Positions 1-8,667 of a DNA stretch of 64,000 nt are shown here, piece by piece. The notes beneath the pieces were generated by a model, which made no database searches, was not told where the DNA came from, and saw only the letters and a program-made list of their open reading frames with translations. The stretch is from a virus. The position numbers and the translations under genes were made by a program. The stretch covers positions 1 to 64,000 of the IMG/VR virus record IMGVR_UViG_3300035670_000068. The stretch is one strand, 5' to 3'. How positions within the stretch are numbered: position 1 is the first letter of the stretch; each line of letters begins with the position of its first letter.

Positions 1-60
1 GTCATCGCTCTTCGGCGCTCTCTTGCGAAGTGGCTGAATCGGAAGGCTTTATTTTACCAC

Positions 61-78
61 TAACTAACCAGTTAGTTA
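61..78. promoter_or_regulatory. Dispersed palindrome, copy 1
   Basis: Perfect 18-base palindrome, arms TAACTAAC/GTTAGTTA around CA. It contains the TAA stop of the gene ending at 76. On the minus strand TAAAAT follows after four bases (51-56), a plausible -10 box for whatever lies to the left of the window. It is the cleanest member of a family of about twenty intergenic sites. Confidence 0.8.
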
Positions 79-693
79 CACCCGAGAAGGCAAAAGTGTC
101 TTCGCAAGGTTCTTCCAGGACTGCCCCCAATCCCTCAGTTGGTGAACCAGGGCGATAATGTCGTTCTTCTGCTCCGGGTTCCAAACCGCTTCTTCGATAA
201 GCGGGCAGATGGGGCCGGGTTGCTTGATCAGCCCCAAAATATCTTCGGAGGTAGGCCTCGCTCTCCCCTTGTTCCAGGGTCGGTGCAGTCGTTCGTGAAC
301 TCTTCTAGGGAATGGGCTGCGAAGCTCTTCTGGAAGCTGCTGGGAACCCGCGTAGAACAGCGCGTGTGCGACTTTCTCTGCTTGACCCTCGCTACCCCAC
401 ACGAAGTTTTCTGGATCGTCGTAAAACCGCTCGTAGAGTCGATGCTTGATTACCAGGGAGGCGTGATTCGCTACGTTCGCCAACATCATGTTGGCGGTCA
501 TTTCAGCTTCACCCATGCCGACGCAATTCACTGCAGACAGGCTCACATGAATATCTCCAACCGGCTTCACCACCAGGTTGTATTGGATGCGCTGCGCGCC
601 CAGGTGCTTGAAGTTGAAAAGCAGCTTGTTGACCGGGACTGGCTTGTAAGTGACCTCGATGCAGTCGCCAATGAGGAAGTGACCTCTGAACAT
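76..693 (-). CDS. Hypothetical protein, 205 aa
   Basis: Not recognised. I start it at the ATG at 693 because GGAGAT lies 5 bases upstream; an in-frame TTG four codons earlier overlaps that site. The protein is mixed alpha/beta without signal peptide or membrane segment, with a basic stretch around residues 125-145. It is the last gene of the minus-strand virion block in this window. A terminator lies directly upstream, so it depends on readthrough or an unseen promoter. Its stop codon lies inside palindrome copy 1. A virion accessory role is possible from position only. Confidence 0.7.
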   Translation of the reverse strand: MFRGHFLIGDCIEVTYKPVPVNKLLFNFKHLGAQRIQYNLVVKPVGDIHVSLSAVNCVGMGEAEMTANMMLANVANHASLVIKHRLYERFYDDPENFVWGSEGQAEKVAHALFYAGSQQLPEELRSPFPRRVHERLHRPWNKGRARPTSEDILGLIKQPGPICPLIEEAVWNPEQKNDIIALVHQLRDWGQSWKNLAKTLLPSRV

Positions 694-703
694 TTCTATC
701 TCC

Positions 704-730
704 AAAAGAAAAGCGGCCCGTAGGCCGCTT
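704..730 (-). terminator. Intrinsic terminator (minus)
   Basis: Stem AAGCGGCC/GGCCGCTT (711-718 with 723-730), loop of four, followed on the minus strand by TTCTTTT. It separates the membrane-protein gene ending at 753 from the gene starting at 693, whose ribosome site begins within the T-run. Confidence 0.85.
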
Positions 731-752
731 AACTATCTGCTTAGTGATCTGC

Positions 753-1421
753 CTAGTCAATGGCAGCGCCAATCTGTTTCCTGAACGTGAACGCCTTGTC
801 GGCATCGTCAGGAGCTTGGACTTCATTCGCGTGCTCCGGCTTGATCTTGAAGCCGTAGGTTGTCGCGTTGACAGTCCCATCGTCGTTCAGCTCGATCATC
901 TTGTAACCGTAATACTTGCGGCCAGTGACCTTGTGCGTTGCCTCGATCCAGTATTCGCCCTGCTGGCCAACCACCTTGTCGCTCAGCTTCTCAGCTCCCC
1001 AGAATCGAATCGTGCATTCGTTCACCGGGCAGGCCAGGAGCTTCGAGGTTCGCTTGAACTTGTTGAACGGGTTTCGGCACAACCACAGGTACTGGTTCCA
1101 GAACGATCGCTCTTTACCCTTCACTCTGGCGCTGTGTTTGCCAGATGGCTCACCGAGAGTTCCGTCTTCCAGGTTGTTCCACCAGTCCAGCAGCTTGAAC
1201 GGCGACGCCCAGTATTCCCAGAAGCCAGAACTGCCCTGGTCGATGTACTTTTGCGAGTGAACGCTTTCGGACTCGCCGAACTTGTTCACGGTTTTCTTGG
1301 CAGTCAGCGCGACCAGAATCCCCATCGGGAAGTAGGTCAGCAGAACGCCGATAGAGAACGGCAGCAGAATGCCGATCCATTGCAGCCAGGCTGCGACTTT
1401 GATGCTCAGTGGTGCTTTCAT
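753..1421 (-). CDS. Predicted membrane protein, 222 aa
   Basis: N-terminal 40 residues form one long or two short hydrophobic segments (AWLQWIGILLPFSIGVLLTY at about 11-30, then FPMGILVAL), so the protein should sit in the inner membrane. The rest is soluble, Trp/Lys-rich, with two cysteines near residues 120-126. ATG at 1421 overlaps the upstream stop (ATGA), indicating translational coupling with the three genes before it. No family recognised with certainty. It lies in the distal tail-fibre block. Confidence 0.75.
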   Translation of the reverse strand: MKAPLSIKVAAWLQWIGILLPFSIGVLLTYFPMGILVALTAKKTVNKFGESESVHSQKYIDQGSSGFWEYWASPFKLLDWWNNLEDGTLGEPSGKHSARVKGKERSFWNQYLWLCRNPFNKFKRTSKLLACPVNECTIRFWGAEKLSDKVVGQQGEYWIEATHKVTGRKYYGYKMIELNDDGTVNATTYGFKIKPEHANEVQAPDDADKAFTFRKQIGAAID

Positions 1422-1765
1422 ACGATTGGCTCTACTTCTTGTTGGCCAGTCACCATGAGGCCCAATCGGTAGGCCACTGTGGATTCCGGCAGTGTGATCT
1501 GGTGCTCGGGGCCGTAGACGGTCTCCAGAGCCTGCAGGTGTTGAACAGCCAGCGATTCGGCGCCGAAGATTTTCTCAGCTGAATACTTGTAGCCAGCGAC
1601 GGTTGCCGGCTGCATCGTGGACATAAAGCCCGGCTCGATTGCGGTGTTGCCAGTTGCTTCCCTGGCGTCGATCAGACCCTGCAGGTATCCAGCGCCGTGT
1701 GCGTCCGGGCCGTACAGCGACAGAAGCAGCCGAAGGTGCTCTCGAAGAATGTCTATGGCGTTCAC
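1418..1765 (-). CDS. Hypothetical protein, 115 aa
   Basis: Not recognised. Starts with GTG at 1765 that overlaps the preceding stop (GTGA) and ends in an ATGA overlap with the next gene, so it is embedded in a coupled operon. Mostly helical, no Cys, no signal peptide. The run of genes 1418-2711 follows the tail fibre; such positions often hold fibre-assembly or adhesion accessory proteins, but nothing in the sequence proves this. Confidence 0.7.
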   Translation of the reverse strand: MNAIDILREHLRLLLSLYGPDAHGAGYLQGLIDAREATGNTAIEPGFMSTMQPATVAGYKYSAEKIFGAESLAVQHLQALETVYGPEHQITLPESTVAYRLGLMVTGQQEVEPIV

Positions 1766-2196
1766 TGGCCTACTCCCTTGAAGAATGTGTAATCCCGCAG
1801 CCGCATACCAACTCGCTCAGCGAGCTTTCCCCAGCCCCTGCGTCTGGTTGTAAAGACGATCTGACTGCACCCTCTTTCTGCCGCAATTCGCTCGATCTCG
1901 TTGAACGCAGCGACAATGCCGTCTTCTGGATCGCCCGAACGGATGAAGCCCAGCCAGACGTAGAAGTGAGCAGGGCCGATTGCTGGCTGTACGGTGTGAT
2001 GAACGAAGAAACCTTTGGCTACTCCGTCACGGAAGCCAACCACCATTTCGACCTTGCCCTGCAGCAGCGCGTGATAGATATCCGGCGCGAAGGTGGTGAA
2101 ACCCTGGGTTCTGGATATCCGTTTGCAGCCTTCCTCCAGCAGCGGGAAATACTCCTGAAGGTCGTCGTGAGTTGTGAGTTGCTTGAATGTAATCAC
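1762..2196 (-). CDS. GNAT-like acetyltransferase, 144 aa
   Basis: Looks like a divergent GNAT: strands around VEMVVGFRDGVAKGFFVHH and AHFYVWLGFIRS, helix DGIVAAFNEIERIAAERGC, then SQIVFTTRRRGWGKLAERVG near the C-terminus, the usual beta4-beta5 region with a bound-substrate helix. The acetyl-CoA loop R/QxxGxG is not clear. I start at GTG 2196 because it overlaps the upstream TGA (GTGA) and has AAGGTGG upstream. Phages often place a small GNAT beside tail-fibre genes; its substrate is unknown. Confidence 0.55.
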   Translation of the reverse strand: MITFKQLTTHDDLQEYFPLLEEGCKRISRTQGFTTFAPDIYHALLQGKVEMVVGFRDGVAKGFFVHHTVQPAIGPAHFYVWLGFIRSGDPEDGIVAAFNEIERIAAERGCSQIVFTTRRRGWGKLAERVGMRLRDYTFFKGVGQ

Positions 2197-2711
2197 CAGG
2201 TAAACCACCTTACTCCGCCAGCGCCGCCGAACGGGTTACTTGCAACTGGCGATTGAGTGGCTGAATACCACTGACCGTTGCCGTAATCAGCCCAGGCCCC
2301 GAGCGTGTACGTTGCGATTGGGTTGAAGTTGTTGTCGGTAATTCGAAGGGTTTGCGAACCCGGCTTCGCAGAGCCTGGAGCCGTGCAAAGCCAGATATAC
2401 TTCTTCCCGTCACCAAACGGATCGGCCCAGGCGACAGAGGTCATGTTCTGATTCGAGTAGCCGCCGTCGATGGCGCCGTATGCACCCCAAGGGCTAGCTT
2501 TGTAGCCGTAACCCTTGGCGTCGTTACCAACCACAACCTTTGTTCCAGCCCACTTGCCCGACAGGTCGGACATTGCGATCTGGCCAGAGGTCTTCTGAGC
2601 AAGCCCGCGAACCTGAGCGTCGTTCAGCTCGATGCCATTGGTTTCAGGCCTCTTGAGCTGCACGTTGACCTGGCCAAATGTGATCTGCTCACCTGCAGCT
2701 GGGAGGGCCAT
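2193..2711 (-). CDS. Putative virion protein downstream of tail fibre
   Basis: 172 residues. The N-terminal 50 residues (FGQVNVQLKR, VRGLAQKTSGQIAMSDLSGK) resemble the short conserved segment found in many phage structural proteins near the fibres, where a Gly/Ser-Met-Ser/Asp-Leu-x-Gly-Lys motif ends the domain. The remainder is Gly/Trp/Tyr-rich and beta-like, as expected for a distal fibre or baseplate cap. ATG 2711 overlaps the fibre stop (TAATG), so it is translated with the fibre. Role inferred from position and composition. Confidence 0.65.
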   Translation of the reverse strand: MALPAAGEQITFGQVNVQLKRPETNGIELNDAQVRGLAQKTSGQIAMSDLSGKWAGTKVVVGNDAKGYGYKASPWGAYGAIDGGYSNQNMTSVAWADPFGDGKKYIWLCTAPGSAKPGSQTLRITDNNFNPIATYTLGAWADYGNGQWYSATQSPVASNPFGGAGGVRWFTW

Positions 2712-5700
2712 TAGGCTACCTCCCTTAGCCTGAGCTCAGCCTTGAGTTCGTCGAGCTCGGCTTTTAGCTCTTTGATAGCCTCGACCAACAGAGGAACCAG
2801 GCGCTCGTATTTCAGAGTCAGGTAGTTCTCACCAGACTTCGAGACGTTCGGGTCTTCCGATACGTCGAACGGAGCCAGCTCGACGGCCTCTGGAGCGACC
2901 TTCTTCACGTCCTGAGCGAGAAGGCCGATCTCTTTCTTGCCACGGTCGTATCCGAATGTCGCCGCCAACTCGTTAGCGTTGTAACGAACGCCGGTGAGTT
3001 GGGTCACAGACCACAGCGCGTTCTCGATAGGCTTGATGTTTTCCTTCAAGCGCTCGTCGGAGTAGTAGGCGATGATGTTGCCGGACGCTGCAATTTGGTT
3101 GGCGACGTACAGAGGCTTGCCGCCGTAGCAGCGCATCCATGTGGTGTCGGTCATGTGCCAGCCGCCGCCATAGGATTCCCAATAGATTCCGTTGCTGCCA
3201 GTTGAGCGCACCCACCCTGTTACATACTGTTCACCATTAACCTTAAAGCTCCCGCCGTACAATTCCAGCAAGTCATCGCTTGACAGAATCAGACGAACGT
3301 CAAAGTCGGTAGAGGCGTCATTGGAAAAGTCGAGGAATGGGGTTCCGCCGTTGGATCGCAACTCAGCCCAAGGAGCATGAGCTCCTCCCGTCATCGAAGT
3401 GGCGCCAGTAAAACTCGGAGAGGCAAGAGGCGCCTTCGCGTCCAAAGCTGCCTGCAAGCCATCGACGTTGCCGATGACGTGATTGTGACTGTCGTCGGTG
3501 ACGATCACTGCAATGCTGACGTTGGCCGAGCCATCGAAAGCGACCGAGCCAGATGCGTCGCCAGTCAGACTGATGGTACGGGCCGTCGTCAGCTTGTCGG
3601 CGGAGCCAGCGCTTGCAGCCTGTTGGTTCGCCAGAGCTGTGATCTGAGCTTGGAGCTTGCCGGCTGCAACGAGAATCGAGTCAGTGGCTGCAATAGCGGC
3701 GTTTGTCGATACGGACAGACCAGTCAGAGCTGCGGCACGAACGTCGGTGGCGAAGTCTCTCCAGGTCTTGTCACCTCGCCAGTAATGAACCGTGCCGCCA
3801 GCTGTGATCGCAGGCTCTTTTGTCGAGTCCGCAATGGTGATGTTCGCAGAGCCGTCGAAGGCCACGCCGTTGATCGTGCGCGAGGTCGCCAGCTTGGTAG
3901 CGGTTGCAGCGTTCTTACTGATGCTGATCGGCCAGTTGTTAGCAAAGTCCGTTGCGTCCACCTGGAGCAGAAGACCGCTTGCAGACCAGCCGATCTTGAC
4001 GATGTTTGTGCTCTGGCCCGCCCCGGTGCCTTGCTGAACAGGGGTGAAGCCCAGGGCAGCCTGTTTCCCGTCCAGGGCAGCCTGCAAGCCATCCACGTTG
4101 CTGATGACGTGGTTGTGACTGTCGTCTACAACCACCACGGTGATGGATGCGTTGGCGGAGCCGTCGAAAGACACCGAGCCTGTGGCATCGCCGGTTAGGG
4201 AGATCGTTCTTGCGGTGGCGAGCTTTGAAGCGGCTACAGCTGTGGCGCCGGCTCCCAGTGCTCCAACATCGGAGGCGTTGAGAGTGACAACTCCAGTTTT
4301 GCCGTTGACCGAGGAAACGGACTCGGTGTTGTCGATCTTGTAGAACTGATCCAGGTTCTTGGAGTAGACGAGCGTATCGCCAACGCCATAAACGTCAGTG
4401 CCGACCGTTCCACCGACCGTCACCTTCCAGAAAGCTGCGGTAGATGGTTTTGTCGGATACACACCAGAGGAAAGATCGATGGAGCCGAGTTCTGACATAG
4501 AGCCAGTTAAGCTACCTGCCGCCAAAACAGCCTGATCTCTGGCAGTTTCAGCAGCGGTCTTTGCAGACTCAGCAGCGGTCTTTGCAGTCTGAGCAGCGGT
4601 CTTGGCGGTTTCAGCAGCGGTCTTTGCAGACTCAGCCGCAGTTTTGCTTGCAGAGGCCGCAGTTGCAGAAGAGGCCGCATTAGATGCGCTTGTCGCCGCC
4701 TTGGTAGCGTGATGCTTCGCGGAGAACTTGCCAGTCTCCACAGCAACGTCAACCGCCTCTTCTGCCCACTTGCCAGCCTTCACCTCACTAGCGCTAGCAG
4801 CCGTTGCGCTGGTAGCCGCTGCAGATGCGCTGGTGGACGCCTCAGTAGCTTTTGTAGATGCGGTAGTTGCGCTGGTGGCGGCGGCGTTCTTGCTGCTGGT
4901 AGCGCTGGCCTCCAAGGAAACTACGTTGGACTGTCGGTTGGTTACGTCAGTCTGACGAGTAATCACATCGTTCTGGCGAGTAATCACATCGTTCTGGCGT
5001 GTCTGCGCGTCAGCAGCGCTGTTAGCTGCTGCAGTGGCGTGATGCTTAGCGGAATACTGACCACCGCTAACCGGGCCGCCAGTCTTTTCAGCCCAGTCCC
5101 TTGCAGTGTTCGACGAGGTTTGAGCAGAAGAAGCAGAGCTGGCGGCGTTAGCTTCTGCAGTTTGAGCGCCAGCCCTAGCCGTTTCAGCGGCAGTCTTTGC
5201 TGTTTCGGCTGCCGTCTTGGCAGCTTCAGCGGCGTTCTTGGCTGTCTGAGCTGCAGTTGCGGAGTTTGCGGCGCCAGTAGCGGAGCCGGCAGCGTTCGTT
5301 GCGCTGGTCGCAGCTTCACTCGCCTTCGTCGAAGCGGTGGTCGCTGAGGCTGCAGCGTTCGTTTCAGAGGTTGCGGCGGCATTCTTCGAAGCGGTAGCGG
5401 AGGTCGCTGAGCTCGATGCGCTGGTAGCCGACGCAGCAGCTTTCAGAGCGTGGTGCTTGGCGGAGAACTGGCCCGTTACAACGGCGGTGTTCTCTGGGTT
5501 CTCTGCCCACTTCTGAGCGAGCGTTGCCGAGGCCGCTGCGGCGTTTTTGTACCCGAGAATTTGATCAGCCCAGGTCTGCTGGTTGCCGATAGCTAAGAGT
5601 CGCGCTTCGGCGTCGGTCAGAGCGGCCTGAGTCTCGTCAATCAGGTCTTCCTGCTGCTGGACGCGAAGGTTGTGCTCGTAGTCGAGCTGTCGCGGGCTCT

Positions 5701-6097
5701 TCAGATAGACGGTCACGCCATAGCGATCTGTCATCGGGAACTTGCCGGCGTCTGCAGCTCCGGTCGTGACCGGCTCAGCGTTGATCCAATCAACGAACTC
5801 GTCGAGGGTTCGCTGACGGTCGGTCAGGAACTCTTCGATCTTCTTCATCAGATCGAAGTTGCTGGCGTTGGTCAGGTTGCGAATGATTGCGAACGGAACG
5901 CCGGTTAGGTTTGCTCCGGTCCAGGCGGTAGCCAGCTTGAGCTTGGTGTCGGATTCTGCGCGAACGATCTCGGTCAGAACGCCGTTCACCAGCAGAATGT
6001 CAGAGAAGCGAACTTCGGATTTGAAGGCGGTGCCGACGCCGACAACATCGACACTGCCGTTTACGAGGTTGATCTTGCCTTCGCGATACCAGGACAT
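2711..6097 (-). CDS. Tail fibre with S74 chaperone domain
   Basis: 1128 residues. The N-terminus (MSWYREGKINLVNGS) is the common siphovirus fibre attachment domain; I use the ATG at 6097, with AGG seven bases upstream, not one three codons earlier. Residues about 170-560 are an Ala/Thr/Ser-rich coiled coil with heptads, including RQNDVITRQNDVITRQ. Two copies of a beta module follow (LTGDATGSVSFDGSAN and LTGDASGSVAFDGSAN). The C-terminus is an intramolecular chaperone of the peptidase S74 type: SDERLKENI holds the catalytic Ser-Asp and conserved Arg/Lys, followed by GLLAQDV and a Leu-rich coil. Self-cleavage after trimerisation is the family's known behaviour. It should carry receptor binding. 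Confidence 0.93.
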   Translation of the reverse strand: MSWYREGKINLVNGSVDVVGVGTAFKSEVRFSDILLVNGVLTEIVRAESDTKLKLATAWTGANLTGVPFAIIRNLTNASNFDLMKKIEEFLTDRQRTLDEFVDWINAEPVTTGAADAGKFPMTDRYGVTVYLKSPRQLDYEHNLRVQQQEDLIDETQAALTDAEARLLAIGNQQTWADQILGYKNAAAASATLAQKWAENPENTAVVTGQFSAKHHALKAAASATSASSSATSATASKNAAATSETNAAASATTASTKASEAATSATNAAGSATGAANSATAAQTAKNAAEAAKTAAETAKTAAETARAGAQTAEANAASSASSAQTSSNTARDWAEKTGGPVSGGQYSAKHHATAAANSAADAQTRQNDVITRQNDVITRQTDVTNRQSNVVSLEASATSSKNAAATSATTASTKATEASTSASAAATSATAASASEVKAGKWAEEAVDVAVETGKFSAKHHATKAATSASNAASSATAASASKTAAESAKTAAETAKTAAQTAKTAAESAKTAAETARDQAVLAAGSLTGSMSELGSIDLSSGVYPTKPSTAAFWKVTVGGTVGTDVYGVGDTLVYSKNLDQFYKIDNTESVSSVNGKTGVVTLNASDVGALGAGATAVAASKLATARTISLTGDATGSVSFDGSANASITVVVVDDSHNHVISNVDGLQAALDGKQAALGFTPVQQGTGAGQSTNIVKIGWSASGLLLQVDATDFANNWPISISKNAATATKLATSRTINGVAFDGSANITIADSTKEPAITAGGTVHYWRGDKTWRDFATDVRAAALTGLSVSTNAAIAATDSILVAAGKLQAQITALANQQAASAGSADKLTTARTISLTGDASGSVAFDGSANVSIAVIVTDDSHNHVIGNVDGLQAALDAKAPLASPSFTGATSMTGGAHAPWAELRSNGGTPFLDFSNDASTDFDVRLILSSDDLLELYGGSFKVNGEQYVTGWVRSTGSNGIYWESYGGGWHMTDTTWMRCYGGKPLYVANQIAASGNIIAYYSDERLKENIKPIENALWSVTQLTGVRYNANELAATFGYDRGKKEIGLLAQDVKKVAPEAVELAPFDVSEDPNVSKSGENYLTLKYERLVPLLVEAIKELKAELDELKAELRLREVA

Positions 6098-6129
6098 TGC
6101 CCACACCTAGAAAAATCTGAATGAGCAGT

Positions 6130-6157
6130 ATTATAACTAACTAAGGCGTTAGTTAGT
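6130..6157 (-). promoter_or_regulatory. Palindrome copy 2 with TATAAT
   Basis: Arms ACTAACTAA/TTAGTTAGT around GGCG (6136-6157). TATAAT (6130-6135) abuts the palindrome on the minus strand, 33 bases before the tail-fibre ATG. This is the best example of the palindrome acting in the -35 position of a promoter. Confidence 0.7.
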
Positions 6158-6529
6158 AGTCCAACGCTCCAAGCGGAGATCAGCCATCGTGACCCGATCA
6201 CCTGCTTCGAGAGCGTCTTTCAGCTCCTTGGCCCGTTGGAAGACGTTCAGCGTGTGCCGGCCCATCAGGCTCTCCGCTTTGACCATCAGATCGTACAGTT
6301 CGGCCCGGTTCATCCTCGCACTGGTGTTGTCGTAAAAGAACCACTCGACCTCTTCACCCTCTTCCATACTGGAGATCACGTCGCGCATCCGCTGCCTGCT
6401 GATGTTGTCAAACTGGAGCAGCTTTCCTTCCACTCGAATGACGGTCTCAGCAATGCGCCTGGAAGAGTTGATATCGCCCTTGGTGGCCTCGATCAGCGAT
6501 CTCGGATCGTGATTACCCAACGATGGCAT
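6149..6529 (-). CDS. Hypothetical protein, 126 aa
   Basis: Not recognised. Predicted almost entirely helical with many Arg/Glu, for example SSRRIAETVIRVEGKLLQFD and LNVFQRAKELKDALEAGDRV, and no membrane segment. Its last codons fall inside palindrome copy 2, so gene end and regulatory site overlap. It overlaps the upstream gene by 17 bases. Between methyltransferase and fibre genes; a chaperone or assembly factor would fit the helical character, but this is a guess. Confidence 0.7.
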   Translation of the reverse strand: MPSLGNHDPRSLIEATKGDINSSRRIAETVIRVEGKLLQFDNISRQRMRDVISSMEEGEEVEWFFYDNTSARMNRAELYDLMVKAESLMGRHTLNVFQRAKELKDALEAGDRVTMADLRLERWTTN

Positions 6530-6911
6530 TTACTTCTACCTCTTTGGCTGGGAAGTTGGAGAACTTGAAGTAGTAGCTGCCCGGCTCGTTCGTCGACCAC
6601 TCGATGAAGCCATCATCTACCTTCGTTCTGCCGCCCGGATAGATCAGGTCGGTGCCTACCGGGATTCCTTCGATCCGAAGCACTTCGCCCACTGCCAGGT
6701 AAGCGTCGCCCTGGATGGACAGCGCCATTTCCGGTCTGGGTTCCGGCGAGCCGTCCTTGATGTAGAACTCGCGACCGTCTACTTCAAGATCGAGAATGGC
6801 TTCGAGGTCTTCTCGACCCATCTTTTGCAACAAAACGCTTTCCTCGTCGGGCGCCACGACGTTCATGACGATTCGCCCAGACTGTTTTTCGTATAGCAGA
6901 CCTACTTTCAA
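6513..6911 (-). CDS. Hypothetical protein, 132 aa
   Basis: Beta-rich protein with short strands (KVGLLYEKQSGRIVMNVVAP, EFYIKDGSPEPRPEMALSIQ, GSYYFKFSNFPAKEVEVNAI). Starts at TTG 6911 overlapping the upstream TGA, with AGGAG eight bases upstream. The composition resembles tail-fibre assembly or fibre-attached proteins, and neighbouring genes support a tail-tip location. Family not identified. Confidence 0.65.
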   Translation of the reverse strand: MKVGLLYEKQSGRIVMNVVAPDEESVLLQKMGREDLEAILDLEVDGREFYIKDGSPEPRPEMALSIQGDAYLAVGEVLRIEGIPVGTDLIYPGGRTKVDDGFIEWSTNEPGSYYFKFSNFPAKEVEVNAIVG

Positions 6912-7657
6912 TTTCTTCTCCTGTAATTCGCCTCTATGTATGGCGACGGGTTCATCAGGTGAGATATCGAATCCAACCTGGGTTCATCGAGCTCGAAGCC
7001 AGCTTTCTTCATCGCCTGGTCAATCTCGGATGGAAAGTAAGGCTTCCAGTGAGGCTGCAGCAGCCAGTGCCGGAGTTGCTTCTCTTCCTTGATCATCCGA
7101 TCAACGAACCGCCTCTTGCTGTCGGTAAGCGGCATCGAGCTAACTAAGCTGTGAATTAGCATTTTAGCCTGAGTCATATCGCCAAGCGATAGCCACAAGT
7201 CTAGGAACGCCTCTCTTACCCCTTTCAGATCGCCCCAGAAGAACTCAGAGTCGTACCCGAAGTGAGCTACCGTTCCTGCCATCGAGCACTTCCCCAACAG
7301 AGAAAATACCTGCTCGAATGCCTGCTCTGGAATCCAGGACAGAAGACCTGGTGAGCCTATGAATCCGAAGGAGCCAATGCTCTCGTCGATCTCGGAAAAG
7401 TCCGCTCTGATGTATCTGACGTTCGCCGGCGCCATTCTTCTGGCCGCTTCGATATAGCCCCGATTGAAGTCGATGCCGACAATGGACCAGTCCGGGTTTC
7501 TCAAAGCCATATCGTTGACCGCGATTCCGTCCCCGCAGCCTAGAATCAAAGCGGACTTTAGCTCCGCTCTTTCTATAGCTCTCTCGATTCTCGGCATCTG
7601 CGCTGAGAGATAACTGGTCTCTGCGGAAAGTTGGTAGTTGGAAACACCGTTGATCAT
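6908..7657 (-). CDS. SAM-dependent methyltransferase-like protein
   Basis: About 249 residues. Rossmann-type class I methyltransferase core: motif I ALILGCGDGIAVN near residue 40, motif II acidic end WSIVGIDFN, then VRYIRADFSEID, the adenine-binding Asp loop, and FIGSPGLLSWI as motif IV region. The C-terminal half is a variable helical substrate domain. I take the ATG at 7657 in an ATGA overlap; an ATG four codons upstream is also possible. It is unusual inside a tail-tip block. DNA-methylase catalytic signatures (DPPY, PCQ) are absent, so protein or small-molecule methylation is more likely. Confidence 0.7.
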   Translation of the reverse strand: MINGVSNYQLSAETSYLSAQMPRIERAIERAELKSALILGCGDGIAVNDMALRNPDWSIVGIDFNRGYIEAARRMAPANVRYIRADFSEIDESIGSFGFIGSPGLLSWIPEQAFEQVFSLLGKCSMAGTVAHFGYDSEFFWGDLKGVREAFLDLWLSLGDMTQAKMLIHSLVSSMPLTDSKRRFVDRMIKEEKQLRHWLLQPHWKPYFPSEIDQAMKKAGFELDEPRLDSISHLMNPSPYIEANYRRRN

Positions 7658-8211
7658 CGCTTTCTGCATCCTACGGTTACAGCTCCCAGGAAGACCAGTT
7701 TGATCTCGCCCGTTCCTGTCTGATTGCTCATAGTTGGCGAATCCTGCAGCACCAAACTGTACGAGGTAGCAGAGTTTGCGCTGATCTCGAAGTCGATGAA
7801 ACGAACCACCTGCATAACTGGAATGTAGCCGACAAGACCACCGCCTTTGTCTGCTCTCTTATATTCGGTATTGATGTTCACCGCTTCTGTTCTGTACAGG
7901 GCGCCATTTTTGTACAGGTGAATGTACCCAATGGCATTGATACCCTTCGCTTCGATTCGCATTGGAACAATAATGTCCGCTACCCTGGCAAAAGGCTGGG
8001 CCGGAATTGCGAAGTCCACTCTTTTGGACTCAGCTGCGAAGTTGAAACCGTAATAGGCGGAAACTGCGCCATCGCGGATATTCACTTCTCTAACCGCCTC
8101 GATATTGTCAGACGAGAATGTTCCAGAGAACGTCCCGGATGCACCGACCATTCGACCGCGAAAGATCGCGTTTGCGTCGTTGAACTCTGCCCAACCAGCT
8201 GGAATCGTCAT
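7654..8211 (-). CDS. Tail-tip paralogue A, 185 aa
   Basis: One of three adjacent proteins sharing an N-terminal module: here NAIFRGRMVGASGTFSGTFS followed by IEAVREVNIRDGAVSAYY. The module (FxG-x-hhGAxGxF-x-G-x4-xx-I-x-AV-x-x-x-I) recurs at 8208-8666 and 8668-9276. The C-terminal part is a different beta-sandwich-like domain (GLVGYIPVMQVVRFIDFEIS). Downstream of gpJ, such proteins are expected to decorate the tail tip, with the shared module as the docking part and the rest as the variable binding head. This reading is inference. Confidence 0.7.
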   Translation of the reverse strand: MTIPAGWAEFNDANAIFRGRMVGASGTFSGTFSSDNIEAVREVNIRDGAVSAYYGFNFAAESKRVDFAIPAQPFARVADIIVPMRIEAKGINAIGYIHLYKNGALYRTEAVNINTEYKRADKGGGLVGYIPVMQVVRFIDFEISANSATSYSLVLQDSPTMSNQTGTGEIKLVFLGAVTVGCRKR

Positions 8212-8666
8212 GTATTAGCCAACCCTGTATTTCTGATGTACCTGCAGAAGATATAACCCTTCACCGAAGTTCCGGTGAATCCCGATATCAGTCTTACGTT
8301 ATGAACGCCCTTTGCGAGCGGGATGATCTCTACGAAAGGCAGAAGCTCGAAAGACGGACCTCTTCTGTTTCTATTCGGCCTTGTTGCTCCGTTCACCTGG
8401 AGCGCAGAAGCTCCGTGCCCAAAAGCGATGATCTCGATCCATGCGTTGTTATCCGGCACGTTGATATTCCCGGACAGCATCACACCACCCTGCGCAACCG
8501 CAATGCTCGAATATCGGAAGAAGAAGTTGTAAGTTACCTGGTTGCCGGCGATGTTGATCGTATCGACGGCATTTACAGCCTTCGCAGTCAGCTTGAAGCG
8601 CGCCTGTCCTGTCGCACCTCTCAACTGACCGCGAAACATCACGTTGGATACTTCGATATAGGACAT
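8208..8666 (-). CDS. Tail-tip paralogue B, 152 aa
   Basis: Second of the tandem paralogues. N-terminus NVMFRGQLRGATGQARFKLT then VNAVDTINIAGNQVTYNFFF aligns with the neighbours. The C-terminal part is a compact beta domain (WIEIIAFGHGASALQVNG, GVHNVRLISGFTG). ATG 8666 has AGGAAG upstream; its stop overlaps the next start (ATGA). Likely a structural tip protein; binding partner not visible. Confidence 0.7.
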   Translation of the reverse strand: MSYIEVSNVMFRGQLRGATGQARFKLTAKAVNAVDTINIAGNQVTYNFFFRYSSIAVAQGGVMLSGNINVPDNNAWIEIIAFGHGASALQVNGATRPNRNRRGPSFELLPFVEIIPLAKGVHNVRLISGFTGTSVKGYIFCRYIRNTGLANT

Positions 8667-8667
8667 A

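Noticed and set aside
5-60. Start of a gene running out of the left edge
   Set aside because: An ATG on the minus strand at 3-5 could begin a gene, but only two bases remain, so it cannot be supported.
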